From Actinokineospora diospyrosa (GTDB lineage: Bacteria > Actinomycetota > Actinomycetes > Mycobacteriales > Pseudonocardiaceae), in NCBI RefSeq assembly GCF_024171925.1, contig NZ_JAMTCO010000007.1, forward strand, positions 186,001-250,000: 64,000 nt of DNA, written 5' to 3'. The notes below the pieces were generated by a model. The model was not told the origin of the DNA and did no database searches. It saw nothing but the letters and a program-made list of their open reading frames with translations. Every line of letters begins with the position of its first letter. Within the stretch, counting starts at the first letter, position 1. This document shows positions 43,166 to 50,507 of this stretch, in pieces. A program made the translations under genes and the position numbers.

Positions 43166-43353
43166 GACTCAGCAAAGTAGGGCCCCCGGCCGCCCCGCGC
43201 CTCGGTCGACCGGTGCTGGGACCATCGGCCGATCGGCCGACCCCGACTGGGTCAACGCCAACCGGATGACCCGCCTGAGCAGGCTCTCTGGCTGATTCGC
43301 GACACCCCGCACCCGGGCGAACCTTGTGGAAACGCCGATGACGGAGGTGCCCG

Positions 43354-43503
43354 ATGGTGGTTGCGATCTTGATCTGGGTGGGGATTGTGCTGGGGATCAG
43401 CCTGCTCCTGGCGATGGCCTTCGGTCCGGCCATCGTGGAGCTCGACGCCTGGCGCGAATCCCGCCGCAGGCAGGCGGCTGGCGAGCCGGTCGCCCATCGC
43501 TGA
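43354..43503 (+). CDS. 49-residue single-span membrane protein
   Basis: A small gene at ATG 43354 with GGAGGTG six nt upstream. Residues 2-25 form one membrane helix (VVAILIWVGIVLGISLLLAM), then a charged tail (VELDAWRESRRRQAAGEP). It sits 10 bp upstream of the PASTA lipoprotein gene and is probably co-transcribed with it. Confidence 0.65.
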   Translation: MVVAILIWVGIVLGISLLLAMAFGPAIVELDAWRESRRRQAAGEPVAHR

Positions 43504-43513
43504 TCATGGAAGG

Positions 43514-44110
43514 GTGACGACCCGCGCGCTCCCCGCCGTCCTGGTCCTGCTCACCCTCGCCGCCTGCGGTCCCGGTCCGACCACGCTCCCGGACCCCCCG
43601 ACCGTGGGGGCACCCAGCTCCGCGGTCAAGTCCGCCGCGGTCCCGAACGTGGTCGGCATGGACCACCAGGCCGCCCAAGACGCCATGCAGAAGGCCGGTT
43701 TCTACTACCTGACCGAGGAAGACTCGACCGGTCAGGGGCGGCAGTTAGTCAACGACAGCAACTGGGTGGTCGTGGCGCAGGTCCCGGCAGCGGGGGAGGT
43801 TGTGCCGCAGTCCGACAAGATCTTGCTGCGCTCCAAGAAGAAGACCGACTCGGCGGCCTCCGCCCCATCCAGCTCCACGGCCAAGACCGCCGCCGTGCCG
43901 AACGTGGTCGGCGTGGACCACCAAGACGCCCAGAACGCGCTGCAGAAGGCGGGTTTCTACTACCTGACTGAAGAGGACGCGACCGGGCAGGGTAGGCAAC
44001 TCGTAGTCGACCACAACTGGGTGGTCGTCGAGCAGATCCCGGCGGCGGGGAAGGTCGTGCCGCAGTCGGACAAGATCTTGCTGCGCTCCAAGAAGAAGAC
44101 GGACCCGTGA
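43514..44110 (+). CDS. lipoprotein with two PASTA domains
   Basis: A 198-residue lipoprotein (lipobox TLAAC near residue 16) with two nearly identical PASTA domains of about 70 residues, each starting AVPNVVG and containing QKAGFYYLTEED, TGQGRQLV and ending KILLRSKKKTD. They are joined by a Ser/Ala linker. PASTA domains bind peptidoglycan fragments and occur on Ser/Thr kinases and penicillin-binding proteins; here there is no enzymatic domain. The near-identity shows a recent internal duplication (about 43638-43851 and 43890-44106). Its stop overlaps the mazG-like start. Confidence 0.88.
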   Translation: MTTRALPAVLVLLTLAACGPGPTTLPDPPTVGAPSSAVKSAAVPNVVGMDHQAAQDAMQKAGFYYLTEEDSTGQGRQLVNDSNWVVVAQVPAAGEVVPQSDKILLRSKKKTDSAASAPSSSTAKTAAVPNVVGVDHQDAQNALQKAGFYYLTEEDATGQGRQLVVDHNWVVVEQIPAAGKVVPQSDKILLRSKKKTDP

Positions 44111-44445
44111 CCCTAGAAGACCTCGCCGCCCGCCAACGGGCGTTCGCCGAAGCCCGCGCCTGGGGCCCCTTCCACACCCCGAAGAACCTCGTCATGGCCC
44201 TGTCGGCCGAGGTAGGCGAGCTCACCGAGCTCTTCCAATGGCTAACCCCCGACGAAGCCACCTCGGCCCCCCAAGACCCCGCCGCCCGAGCCCGCATAGA
44301 AGACGAACTAGCCGACGTCCTCCTCTACCTAACCCGCCTAGCCGACGTCCTCGGCGTAGACCTCATAGCCGCCGCCCACGCCAAAATCGACCGCAACGAA
44401 ACCCGCTTCCCCCCAAACATCGGCCGCGCCGCCCTAGACCGCTAA
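44107..44445 (+). CDS. MazG-like nucleotide pyrophosphohydrolase
   Basis: A 112-residue all-alpha NTP-PPase with the EExxE...ExxD metal-binding pattern: ALSAEVGELTELFQWL and EDELADVLLYLTRLADVLGVDL. Similar small enzymes hydrolyse dCTP or damaged nucleotides. GTG 44107 overlaps the preceding stop. The gene ends right before the repeat island. Confidence 0.92.
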   Translation: MTLEDLAARQRAFAEARAWGPFHTPKNLVMALSAEVGELTELFQWLTPDEATSAPQDPAARARIEDELADVLLYLTRLADVLGVDLIAAAHAKIDRNETRFPPNIGRAALDR

Positions 44446-44574
44446 CCCCCACCCCCCGACCCCTCACCCCCGCGGCGCTCCCGCCCCACTCCCGGCAACC
44501 CCGCCCACCCCCAGGCGGCCCTGCCTCACCCCGGCAACCCCGCCGCCCCTCCGGCAACCCCGCCGAAACTCGCT

Positions 44575-44820
44575 TCGCGCGCGGTCCCGACCCCAGCCCG
44601 GCCCCCACCCTCTCCGGGGGGCGACCCCGGTGCCAGTCTACCGACCCCCACCGACAGTCGATCTTGAAACGGGGCGCCAGAGATCCACATGTGGATAACT
44701 TCTGTCGCTGAACCGGGTGAATATCAGCGCCTGGAGACGGCGGCGACCAGGGAAAACAGTCGCAGAGCGACGACGGCCTGGGGCACGGGCGAAAAGTCGC
44801 CTGCAGGTGATCAAGTTGAG
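44575..44820 (-). repeat. ~245-bp direct repeat copy 1 with DnaA-box-like site and promoter
   Basis: About 160 bp (44575-44734) is nearly identical to 45004-45163, and similarity continues weakly to 44820. On the minus strand it contains TTATCCACA (44698-44690), TCGACT (44661-44656), a 15-bp spacer, TAGACT (44640-44635) and then a C6/G-run leader, the same order as the elements at 14280 and 28744. ATCCACATGTGGAT is itself palindromic. The stretch 44446-44574 is C-rich with CCGGCAACCCCGCC repeats and no gene. Confidence 0.75.
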
Positions 44821-45003
44821 CCAAACCCCGCCGTCCCACCGACCACGGTGGTGAGCCACAGCCCCCGGGAAGCCCCAGCCCGAGTCAGGCATGCACCAAT
44901 ACGGCGACCGTCTGCCAAGAGGTGTTCAACAGGCCTAAGCGCCAGTTCAAGCAGAAAAGCCCCAACGCCCCCACCACCACAAGAACCGCCCCACAAGCTC
45001 CCC

Positions 45004-45245
45004 CGCGCGCGGTCCCGACTCCAGCCCGGCCCCCACCCTCTCCGGGGGGCGGCCCCGGTGCCAGTCTACCGACCCCCACCGACAGTCGATCTTGAAACGG
45101 GGCGCCAGAGATCCACATGTGGATAACTTCTGTCGCTGAAACGGGTGAATATCAAGGCAGGGCGACAGCCGCCACCAGGGAAAACAGGCATCCAACGGCG
45201 ATGGCACGGGCCTGCGGGCGAAAGTCGCCTGCAGGTGATCAAGTC
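45004..45245 (-). repeat. ~245-bp direct repeat copy 2
   Basis: Second copy of the 44575-44820 repeat: TTATCCACA (45126-45118, minus), TCGACT (45089-45084), 15-bp spacer, TAGACT (45068-45063), then the C6/G-run leader. Overlapping frames share peptides with copy 1 in two different reading frames, which points to DNA-level rather than protein-level duplication. The stretch 45246-45458 holds short GC-rich repeats and no gene. Confidence 0.75.
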
Positions 45246-45458
45246 GAGCGAACCCAAGGTGCCAGCCCGCCCGCGAACCCGGGCCGCCTGGCACACCCGG
45301 GCCACCTGGCACACCCAGGTCGCCAGCACAACCAGGGCGTCAGCAAGCCCGCGAGCCCAAGCCGCCAACGCTCAACCGCACCGCCAAAGGCAGCCGCGAA
45401 CACCAGGCGCCAACGCGCAGCCGCGAACACCAGGCGCCAAGGGCCGTCGCGAACACAG

Positions 45459-45502
45459 AACTGCTGCTGGGACCCGCCCCCCCGCGGGCCCCAGCAGCAG
45501 TT
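45459..45502 (-). terminator. strong hairpin, third downstream of the sigma gene
   Basis: Perfect 13-bp arms AACTGCTGCTGGG/CCCAGCAGCAGTT around an 18-nt C/G loop. Part of a set of three hairpins following the sigma gene. Confidence 0.6.
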
Positions 45503-45524
45503 GTCTCCCCGCCTCGGAAGCTCT

Positions 45525-45558
45525 GCCCGCCGTGGCTCCTCCCCGAGCCACGGCGGGC
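45525..45558 (-). terminator. strong hairpin, second downstream of the sigma gene
   Basis: Perfect 13-bp arms GCCCGCCGTGGCT/AGCCACGGCGGGC with an 8-nt loop. Confidence 0.6.
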
Positions 45559-45620
45559 CATCCCCCCTCGGAAACCCCTCCGGAACCCCCACAGATCCCG
45601 GCCCCCGGGTCTCCAACCAA

Positions 45621-45642
45621 GGCCCGTCTCCCCCGACGGGCC
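45621..45642 (-). terminator. hairpin terminator directly after the sigma gene
   Basis: Perfect 8-bp arms GGCCCGTC/GACGGGCC with a 6-nt loop, 7 bp past the stop of the sigma gene. Confidence 0.65.
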
Positions 45643-45648
45643 CCAGAC

Positions 45649-46314
45649 CTAGTGCCGCGCCAACGTCTTGCGCAGGCGGTTCAGGGCGCGGTGTTGGGCC
45701 ACGCGGATCGCCTCGGCGGTCGTTCCCACGATCTCGGCGGTCTCCTGGGCCGACATCCCCATCACGATGCGCATCACGAGGATCTCGCGTTGCCGGGGCG
45801 TCAACGTCCGCAGGAGGGCGCCGGTGCGCTCGACCAGTTCGTGGCGCAGGGTGATCTGCTCCGGGCCGTCCTCGGTGCTGATCGTGTCCGGTGTGTCGGC
45901 GATCGGGTCGGACTTGTCGCGCGAGTTGGCGCGGTGCACGTCGGCGATCTTGTGGGCGGCGATGCCGTACACGAAGGACAGGAACGGCCTGCCCAGCTGC
46001 TGGTACGTCGGCAGGGCGCGGAAGACGGCGACGCAGACCTCCTGGGCGACGTCGTCGGCGCTGGCGAAGGAGCGCGGGAGCCTGCCGAGCTTGGCGCGGC
46101 AGTACCGCATCACCAGCGGTCGGAGGAAGATGAGCAGCTGCTCGGTGGCGCTGTTGTCGCCGCCGATGGCCGCGGCCACCACCACGTCCAGGTTGTCCCG
46201 GTCGGCGCGCAGCGGGCTGTGGACGCCGTACCTGCTCTGCTGTTGAGGCACGCGGGGGCCAAGCGATGCCTCAAGGGCGGCGATCTCCTCGTCCAGCTCC
46301 ACCGTGCACAACAT
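45649..46314 (-). CDS. SigD/ShbA-like RNA polymerase sigma factor
   Basis: A 221-residue ECF-sized sigma factor: region 2 with ATEQLLIFLRPLVMRYCRAKLG and SFASADDVAQEVCVAVFRAL, FLSFVYGIAAHKIADVHR, and region 4 TLTPRQREILVMRIVMGMSAQETAEIVGTTAEAIRVAQHRALNRLR. This matches the actinobacterial SigD/ShbA group; ShbA drives the principal sigma gene hrdB in Streptomyces and SigD is a starvation sigma in mycobacteria. ATG 46314 has AGGAGG upstream. No anti-sigma gene adjoins it. Three hairpins follow it. Confidence 0.9.
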   Translation of the reverse strand: MLCTVELDEEIAALEASLGPRVPQQQSRYGVHSPLRADRDNLDVVVAAAIGGDNSATEQLLIFLRPLVMRYCRAKLGRLPRSFASADDVAQEVCVAVFRALPTYQQLGRPFLSFVYGIAAHKIADVHRANSRDKSDPIADTPDTISTEDGPEQITLRHELVERTGALLRTLTPRQREILVMRIVMGMSAQETAEIVGTTAEAIRVAQHRALNRLRKTLARH

Positions 46315-46453
46315 CGGGTTCCTCCTGCGCCAGGGCGGTGACTCTCACCCCTAACAGAGCGCGGGGGGTCGCACGAAATACAGGACAAGGGGCCCTATTT
46401 TGTCTGGCGGGCAACTTTCTCGGTACCGATGCCCACCGTGTGCGACCGGTTAC

Positions 46454-47011
46454 CTACGGCAGCGGTGCGTCCAGCTTGTACAGGTCGTTCTCCTGCATGA
46501 CGCGGATGACCTTGCCCGCGTAGAGGGGATCGGTCGCGTACTTCTTGGCCACTTCGGTCACGAACGCGTTGGGGTCGTGCGCCAGCGGTCGGGCCGCCGC
46601 GTAGTTCTTGCTGGTGGACAGGACGCGGCCGTAGTCGCGGAAGGACGCCTGCATCGAGTCGTAGACCCGGAACAGGGCCTGGACCTGGTGGCAGTCGGGG
46701 GTGCACTCGGTCGTCGGGTAGTCGTGGCAGGCGATGGCCATCGGGCCGGGGCCCGCGGTGGTGCACTTGAACCCGAAGAAGTTCAGGTCGTTGACGGCCA
46801 GCCTGCTCTGACCCCAGGACGACTCCAGGATCGACTGGCCCGCGGCGACCGACGCCGGGATGCCGAACTCGGCCGCGACGGCGCGGGCGAGTGGACCGGC
46901 CTGGGCCAGGTAGTCCTGGCGGGCCAGCCGGTCGGCTGAGGCTTGGGCCGGACCGAACACGAGCGCGGCCACGGCGAGGACGGCGACTGTGAGGCGTTGT
47001 CTGATACCCAT
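46454..47011 (-). CDS. secreted glucosaminidase-domain protein
   Basis: A 185-residue protein with a signal peptide (MGIRQRLTVAVLAVAALVFG, cleavage near AQASA) and a glucosaminidase/lysozyme-like domain (FGIPASVAAGQSILESSWGQSRLA with the catalytic Glu, NDLNFFGFKC, FRVYDSMQASFRDYGRVL). Four Cys suggest two disulfides outside the cell. It would cut peptidoglycan between GlcNAc and MurNAc. ATG 47011 was preferred to the longer GTG 47059 because the signal peptide starts there. Confidence 0.9.
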   Translation of the reverse strand: MGIRQRLTVAVLAVAALVFGPAQASADRLARQDYLAQAGPLARAVAAEFGIPASVAAGQSILESSWGQSRLAVNDLNFFGFKCTTAGPGPMAIACHDYPTTECTPDCHQVQALFRVYDSMQASFRDYGRVLSTSKNYAAARPLAHDPNAFVTEVAKKYATDPLYAGKVIRVMQENDLYKLDAPLP

Positions 47012-47054
47012 GCCGTCGAGCGTCAGCGGACCCCGGAAACGCCGCAATTCGGGC

Positions 47055-47090
47055 GTCACCCACTCGTGAAACGGTGGACCTGTGGGTGAC
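47055..47090 (-). terminator. hairpin terminator after the SDR gene
   Basis: Perfect 9-bp arms GTCACCCAC/GTGGGTGAC abutting the SDR stop codon. Confidence 0.55.
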
Positions 47091-48052
47091 TAGATCACCA
47101 AACCGGTCTCCGCGACACACAGATCCCACAGGTCCTTGCGGTCCTGCGGGTCGTCGTGCTGCCACGGCAGGTAGTGCGTCGGCCGCATCCGGCGGTCGTG
47201 CCAGAACCCACCGGACGAGTGACTCGGCTGGTCAGCGGCCGCGAGCCAGACGATTGTGTCCGCGCCTTGTGCGGGGGTGCGCAGCAGCGAGCCCATGACC
47301 TTGTTGAACCCGGGCAGCGACCCGGTCACCCCAGGCGTGTCGGCCCAACCGGGGTGGGTGCTGTGGACGGAGATGCCGTCGTCGGTGAGGCGTTGCGCCC
47401 ACTGCTCGGCTAGGACTACCTGCATCCTCTTAGTCCGCGCGTACGCCTTGCCGCCCTTGTACTCGCCCTGGCGGTACTGAGGATCCTCGCTGTGGAGGCG
47501 AGCCGCGTACATCCCGCCCGAGGTCACGAAGATGACCCTGCCTTTGGCCGTTGCCAGTGCCGGGCGGAGCAGACCGGTCAGCAAGAACGGTCCTAGTACG
47601 TGCGTGGCGAGGGTGACCTCGTTGCCCTCGGCGGTCTCACTGCGCTCCGGTGGCAACGACCCGGCGTTGTGGACCAGCACGTCCAGGCTGCCGTGCCGCT
47701 CAGCGAACGCCGAGGCGAAGGTGCGCACGCTCGCCAGGTTCGACACGTCGCACTCGCCGACCTCCAGGTGCGCGTTCGGCAACTCCGCGGCGATTTCGTC
47801 GCGGGCCCGCTCACCCTTCGCGGGGTCGCGGACGATCATGTGCACGGTCGCGCCCAGTCTGGCCAGGTCGACGGTGGTCGCGCGGCCGAGGCCGGAGTTC
47901 GCGCCGGTCACCACGGCCGTCTTCCCGGCGAGCGCGTCGGGTGCCGGGTCCGGTGCCCAGAACTTGCTGCGCACCGAGAACCCGATCTTGGTGTAGCCCG
48001 GCACGACCGCCCGGTCGAGAACAGTGTCGAGGATCTTCGTCGCCGCACCCAT
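47090..48052 (-). CDS. short-chain dehydrogenase/reductase (DHRS12/retinol-dehydrogenase-like)
   Basis: A 320-residue NAD(P)-dependent SDR with the Rossmann motif TGANSGLGRA, the acid pair in GECDVSN, NAG in VHNAGSLPP, catalytic Ser in FVTSGGMYA and Tyr-x3-Lys in YARTKR. The N-terminal ~45 residues (LDRAVVPGYTKIGFSVRSKFW) precede the fold, as in eukaryotic DHRS12-like proteins. Substrate unknown. It diverges from the AurF-like oxygenase over a perfect operator, which suggests shared control and a shared lipid or aromatic substrate pathway. Confidence 0.93.
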   Translation of the reverse strand: MGAATKILDTVLDRAVVPGYTKIGFSVRSKFWAPDPAPDALAGKTAVVTGANSGLGRATTVDLARLGATVHMIVRDPAKGERARDEIAAELPNAHLEVGECDVSNLASVRTFASAFAERHGSLDVLVHNAGSLPPERSETAEGNEVTLATHVLGPFLLTGLLRPALATAKGRVIFVTSGGMYAARLHSEDPQYRQGEYKGGKAYARTKRMQVVLAEQWAQRLTDDGISVHSTHPGWADTPGVTGSLPGFNKVMGSLLRTPAQGADTIVWLAAADQPSHSSGGFWHDRRMRPTHYLPWQHDDPQDRKDLWDLCVAETGLVI

Positions 48053-48137
48053 GGCTCTGACGCTAGCCGCGAGTGACCCCGGCCGCCGGTTCTCCTTGAC
48101 AGACCCCCCAGTTTTCGGCGACTCTGGACGCAAAGTA

Positions 48138-48158
48138 ACTGTTACTTGACGTAACAGT
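48138..48158. promoter_or_regulatory. perfect 21-bp TetR-type operator between SDR and AurF-like genes
   Basis: ACTGTTAC-TTGAC-GTAACAGT, perfect 8-bp arms, midway in the 138-bp divergent gap. A second nested palindrome AGTAACTGTTACT overlaps it. No TetR gene is adjacent, so the regulator is distant. Confidence 0.65.
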
Positions 48159-48190
48159 GCTGACATCGGGTTACGGAGGGTGGAAGCGCC

Positions 48191-49090
48191 ATGGCTCGTG
48201 TACTTCGACCGAAGGATGCCGACCAGGTGAGCGCTCGGCTGCTGGAAGCGTCCGCTCGCACCAGCTACGACCCGTTCGTCGACATCGACTGGGCCGCGCC
48301 GCTGCACCCGGACAAGGCGTACATGCCGCTCGAGCGGGTTTCCTTGTACGGCACCGATCTCTGGCGCGGACTCAGCCACGAGCAGCGCATCGAGCTGTCG
48401 AAGCACGAGATCGCCAGCATCGCCGGTGTCGGCCTGTGGTTCGAGATCATCCTGATGCAGCTGCTCGTCCGCTACGCCTACGACCTGGACCCGCGCACCC
48501 CGCACGCCCAGTACGCGCTGACCGAGATCGGCGACGAGACCCGGCACTCGATCATGTTCGCCAAGGCCATCGCCCGCTTCGACGCGCCGAACTACGGGCC
48601 GGGCAAGCTGCTGCACAACCTGGGCCGGGTCTACAAGGCCATCGCGGGCGGGCCGTCGATGTTCGCCTCGGTGCTGGTCGCCGAGGAGGCGACCGACCGG
48701 CTCCAGAGGTCCACAATGGACGACACGACGATGCAGCCGCTGATCAGGATGGTCAACCGGATCCACGTCATCGAGGAGGCGCGGCACGTCCGCTACGCCC
48801 GCGAAGAGGTGGTCCGCGGCGTCCCCGGGCTCAACCGCGCCGAGCTCGAGTGGCACCGGCTGGCGACCGCGGCGACGGCGATCGCGGTGATGGACGCCAT
48901 GGTCAACCCCCGGGTCTACAAGGCGGTCGGCATCGCGCCCCGGGTCGGGCGGGCGGCCGCGCTGGCGAACCCGGAGTTCCGCGAGACGCGCCGCTGGATG
49001 GTCGAGAAGGTCGTCGAGTTCCTCACCGGGACCGGCATGATCGGCGGCCCGTCGAAGGCGCTGTGGCGCAAGGCGGGCCTGCTCCGGTAA
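48191..49090 (+). CDS. AurF-family diiron oxygenase
   Basis: A 299-residue ferritin-like diiron protein of the AurF (p-aminobenzoate N-oxygenase) family. Metal ligands are visible as ELSKHEIASIAG, EIGDETRHSIMFAK (ExxH), VAEEATDRLQ and HVIEEARHVRYAREE (ExxRH). The last HVIEEARHVRYAREE segment is typical of AurF. The family oxidises arylamines or lipid chains; the substrate here is unknown. ATG 48191 is preceded by GGAGGG and GGAAG. Confidence 0.92.
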   Translation: MARVLRPKDADQVSARLLEASARTSYDPFVDIDWAAPLHPDKAYMPLERVSLYGTDLWRGLSHEQRIELSKHEIASIAGVGLWFEIILMQLLVRYAYDLDPRTPHAQYALTEIGDETRHSIMFAKAIARFDAPNYGPGKLLHNLGRVYKAIAGGPSMFASVLVAEEATDRLQRSTMDDTTMQPLIRMVNRIHVIEEARHVRYAREEVVRGVPGLNRAELEWHRLATAATAIAVMDAMVNPRVYKAVGIAPRVGRAAALANPEFRETRRWMVEKVVEFLTGTGMIGGPSKALWRKAGLLR

Positions 49091-49131
49091 TCCGGTCGTG
49101 CTCAAGCCCTTGTCTCGCTTAACCTTCGGGT

Positions 49132-50310
49132 ATGGCAGCAACCACGATCCCCGGCACCAACGTCGACATCCGCCTCTGGGCCAACCCGGAGCAGGTCGAG
49201 GGATCCGCGCTGCGGCAACTGCACAACATCGCCGCGCTGCCGTGGACTTACAAGCACGTGGCCGTCATGCCCGATGTCCACTATGGAATCGGTGCCACGG
49301 TCGGTTCCGTGATCGCCATGCGCGGCGCGGTTTCCCCGGCCGCGGTCGGCGTCGACATCGGCTGCGGGATGACCGCGGTGCGCACCTCGCTCACGGCGGA
49401 GGACCTGCCCGCGTCGCTCGCTCCACTTCGGACTCAAATCGAGGCCGCGGTGCCGGTCGGTCGCGCCGCGCACCGTTCGGCGGCGTTCACGGAGCGTGAC
49501 GCCGGGGACTGGGACCGTTTCTGGGCCGCCTTCGACGACCTGAACCGCCGCGTGCGGCGCGACCGGGGCAAGGCGGTGAACCAGATCGGCACCCTCGGTG
49601 GCGGCAACCACTTCATCGAGATCTGCCTGGACGAGTCCGGCCAGGTCTGGGTGATGCTGCACTCCGGCTCGCGCGGGGTCGGCAACGTCCTGGCGCTGCA
49701 CCACATCGAGGTCGCCCGCGGGCTGGCGCACAACCAGTCGCTGCCCGACCCCGACCTGGCGGTGTTCATCGCCGGGACACCGCAGATGGCCGCCTACCGG
49801 CACGACCTGTACTGGGCCCAGGACTACGCCCGCCGCAACCGCGCGGTCATGCTCCGTCTGATCAGCGACGTGCTGCGCCGCAGCTTCCACGGGGTCGAGT
49901 TCGACGAGCCGATCTCGGTGCACCACAACTACGTCGCCGAGGAGACCCACTTCGGCGAGGAGGTGCTGGTGACCCGCAAGGGCGCGATCCGCGCGGGCGC
50001 GGGCGACCTGGGCATCATCCCCGGTTCGATGGGCACCGGGTCCTACATCGTGCGCGGGCTGGGCAACCCCGACTCGTTCGAGTCGGCCTCGCACGGCGCG
50101 GGCCGCCGGATGTCGCGCACCAAGGCGCGCAAGGAGTTCACCGCCGAGGACCTCGCCAACCAGACCGCGGGCGTCGAGTGCCGCAAGGACACCGGCGTCG
50201 TCGACGAGATCCCGGCCGCCTACAAGGACATCGATGAGGTCATCCGCGCGCAGGACGACCTGGTCGAGGTCGTCGCGAAGCTCAAGCAGGTCGTCTGCGT
50301 GAAGGGGTGA
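49132..50310 (+). CDS. rtcB: RtcB-type RNA-splicing ligase
   Basis: A 392-residue tRNA/RNA ligase joining 2',3'-cyclic phosphate or 3'-phosphate ends to 5'-OH using GTP and Mn2+. It has MPDVHYGIGATVGSVIA, GVDIGCGMTAVRT (metal Cys), GTLGGGNHFIE, LHSGSRGVGN, and the guanylylated-His region SHGAGRRMSR. The start follows TAACCT by six nt (49120-49125), a leaderless pattern. No archease or RtcA gene is adjacent. A 13-bp-stem hairpin follows at 50315. Confidence 0.96.
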   Translation: MAATTIPGTNVDIRLWANPEQVEGSALRQLHNIAALPWTYKHVAVMPDVHYGIGATVGSVIAMRGAVSPAAVGVDIGCGMTAVRTSLTAEDLPASLAPLRTQIEAAVPVGRAAHRSAAFTERDAGDWDRFWAAFDDLNRRVRRDRGKAVNQIGTLGGGNHFIEICLDESGQVWVMLHSGSRGVGNVLALHHIEVARGLAHNQSLPDPDLAVFIAGTPQMAAYRHDLYWAQDYARRNRAVMLRLISDVLRRSFHGVEFDEPISVHHNYVAEETHFGEEVLVTRKGAIRAGAGDLGIIPGSMGTGSYIVRGLGNPDSFESASHGAGRRMSRTKARKEFTAEDLANQTAGVECRKDTGVVDEIPAAYKDIDEVIRAQDDLVEVVAKLKQVVCVKG

Positions 50311-50314
50311 CCAC

Positions 50315-50363
50315 TCATCCGGGTGAGTAAGGAAGCGACTAGCTCACCTGCTCACCCGGATGA
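50315..50363 (+). terminator. hairpin after rtcB
   Basis: Perfect 13-bp arms TCATCCGGGTGAG/CTCACCCGGATGA with a 23-nt loop, followed by CCTTTGTCT. Confidence 0.7.
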
Positions 50364-50419
50364 CCTTTGTCTACCAGTAGCGACCGATAAATCACGTGAT
50401 TGGCCGCCTGCGTGTCTGC

Positions 50420-50425
50420 TAGCCT
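50420..50425 (+). promoter_or_regulatory. -10 element of the upstream ORF and glycosyltransferase
   Basis: TAGCCT lies 7 nt before the ATG of the 8-residue ORF, as for a leaderless transcript. A -35-like GATTGG is 16 bp upstream, preceded by an AT-rich patch (ATAAATCA at 50387-50394). Such AT-rich patches next to -35 occur in WhiB7-dependent promoters, but the match is only suggestive. Confidence 0.4.
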
Positions 50426-50432
50426 CGGCGCC

Positions 50433-50459
50433 ATGTTGATCGAGCTCCTGTACCGGTAA
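50433..50459 (+). CDS. short upstream ORF (8 codons) of the glycosyltransferase leader
   Basis: ATG-TTG-ATC-GAG-CTC-CTG-TAC-CGG-TAA encodes MLIELLYR. It ends 48 nt before the glycosyltransferase start. Downstream, TCCGG (50460-50464) and CTCCG (50467-50471) compete to pair with overlapping sites in 50488-50493 (CCGGA, CGGAG); CTCC can also mask the ribosome site GAGGAG (50495-50500). This is the design of a drug-sensing translational attenuator. Evidence is structural only. Confidence 0.45.
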   Translation: MLIELLYR

Positions 50460-50507
50460 TCCGGCCCTCCGTCGTCAGTTGTCAATTCCGGAGTGAGGAG
50501 CTTTGCT

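Noticed and set aside
44947-45368. Two minus-strand frames sharing peptides between repeat copies (for example LDHLQATF, DLWRPVSRSTVGG)
   Set aside because: The shared peptides occur in different frames of the same DNA repeat, and no ribosome site or domain is visible.
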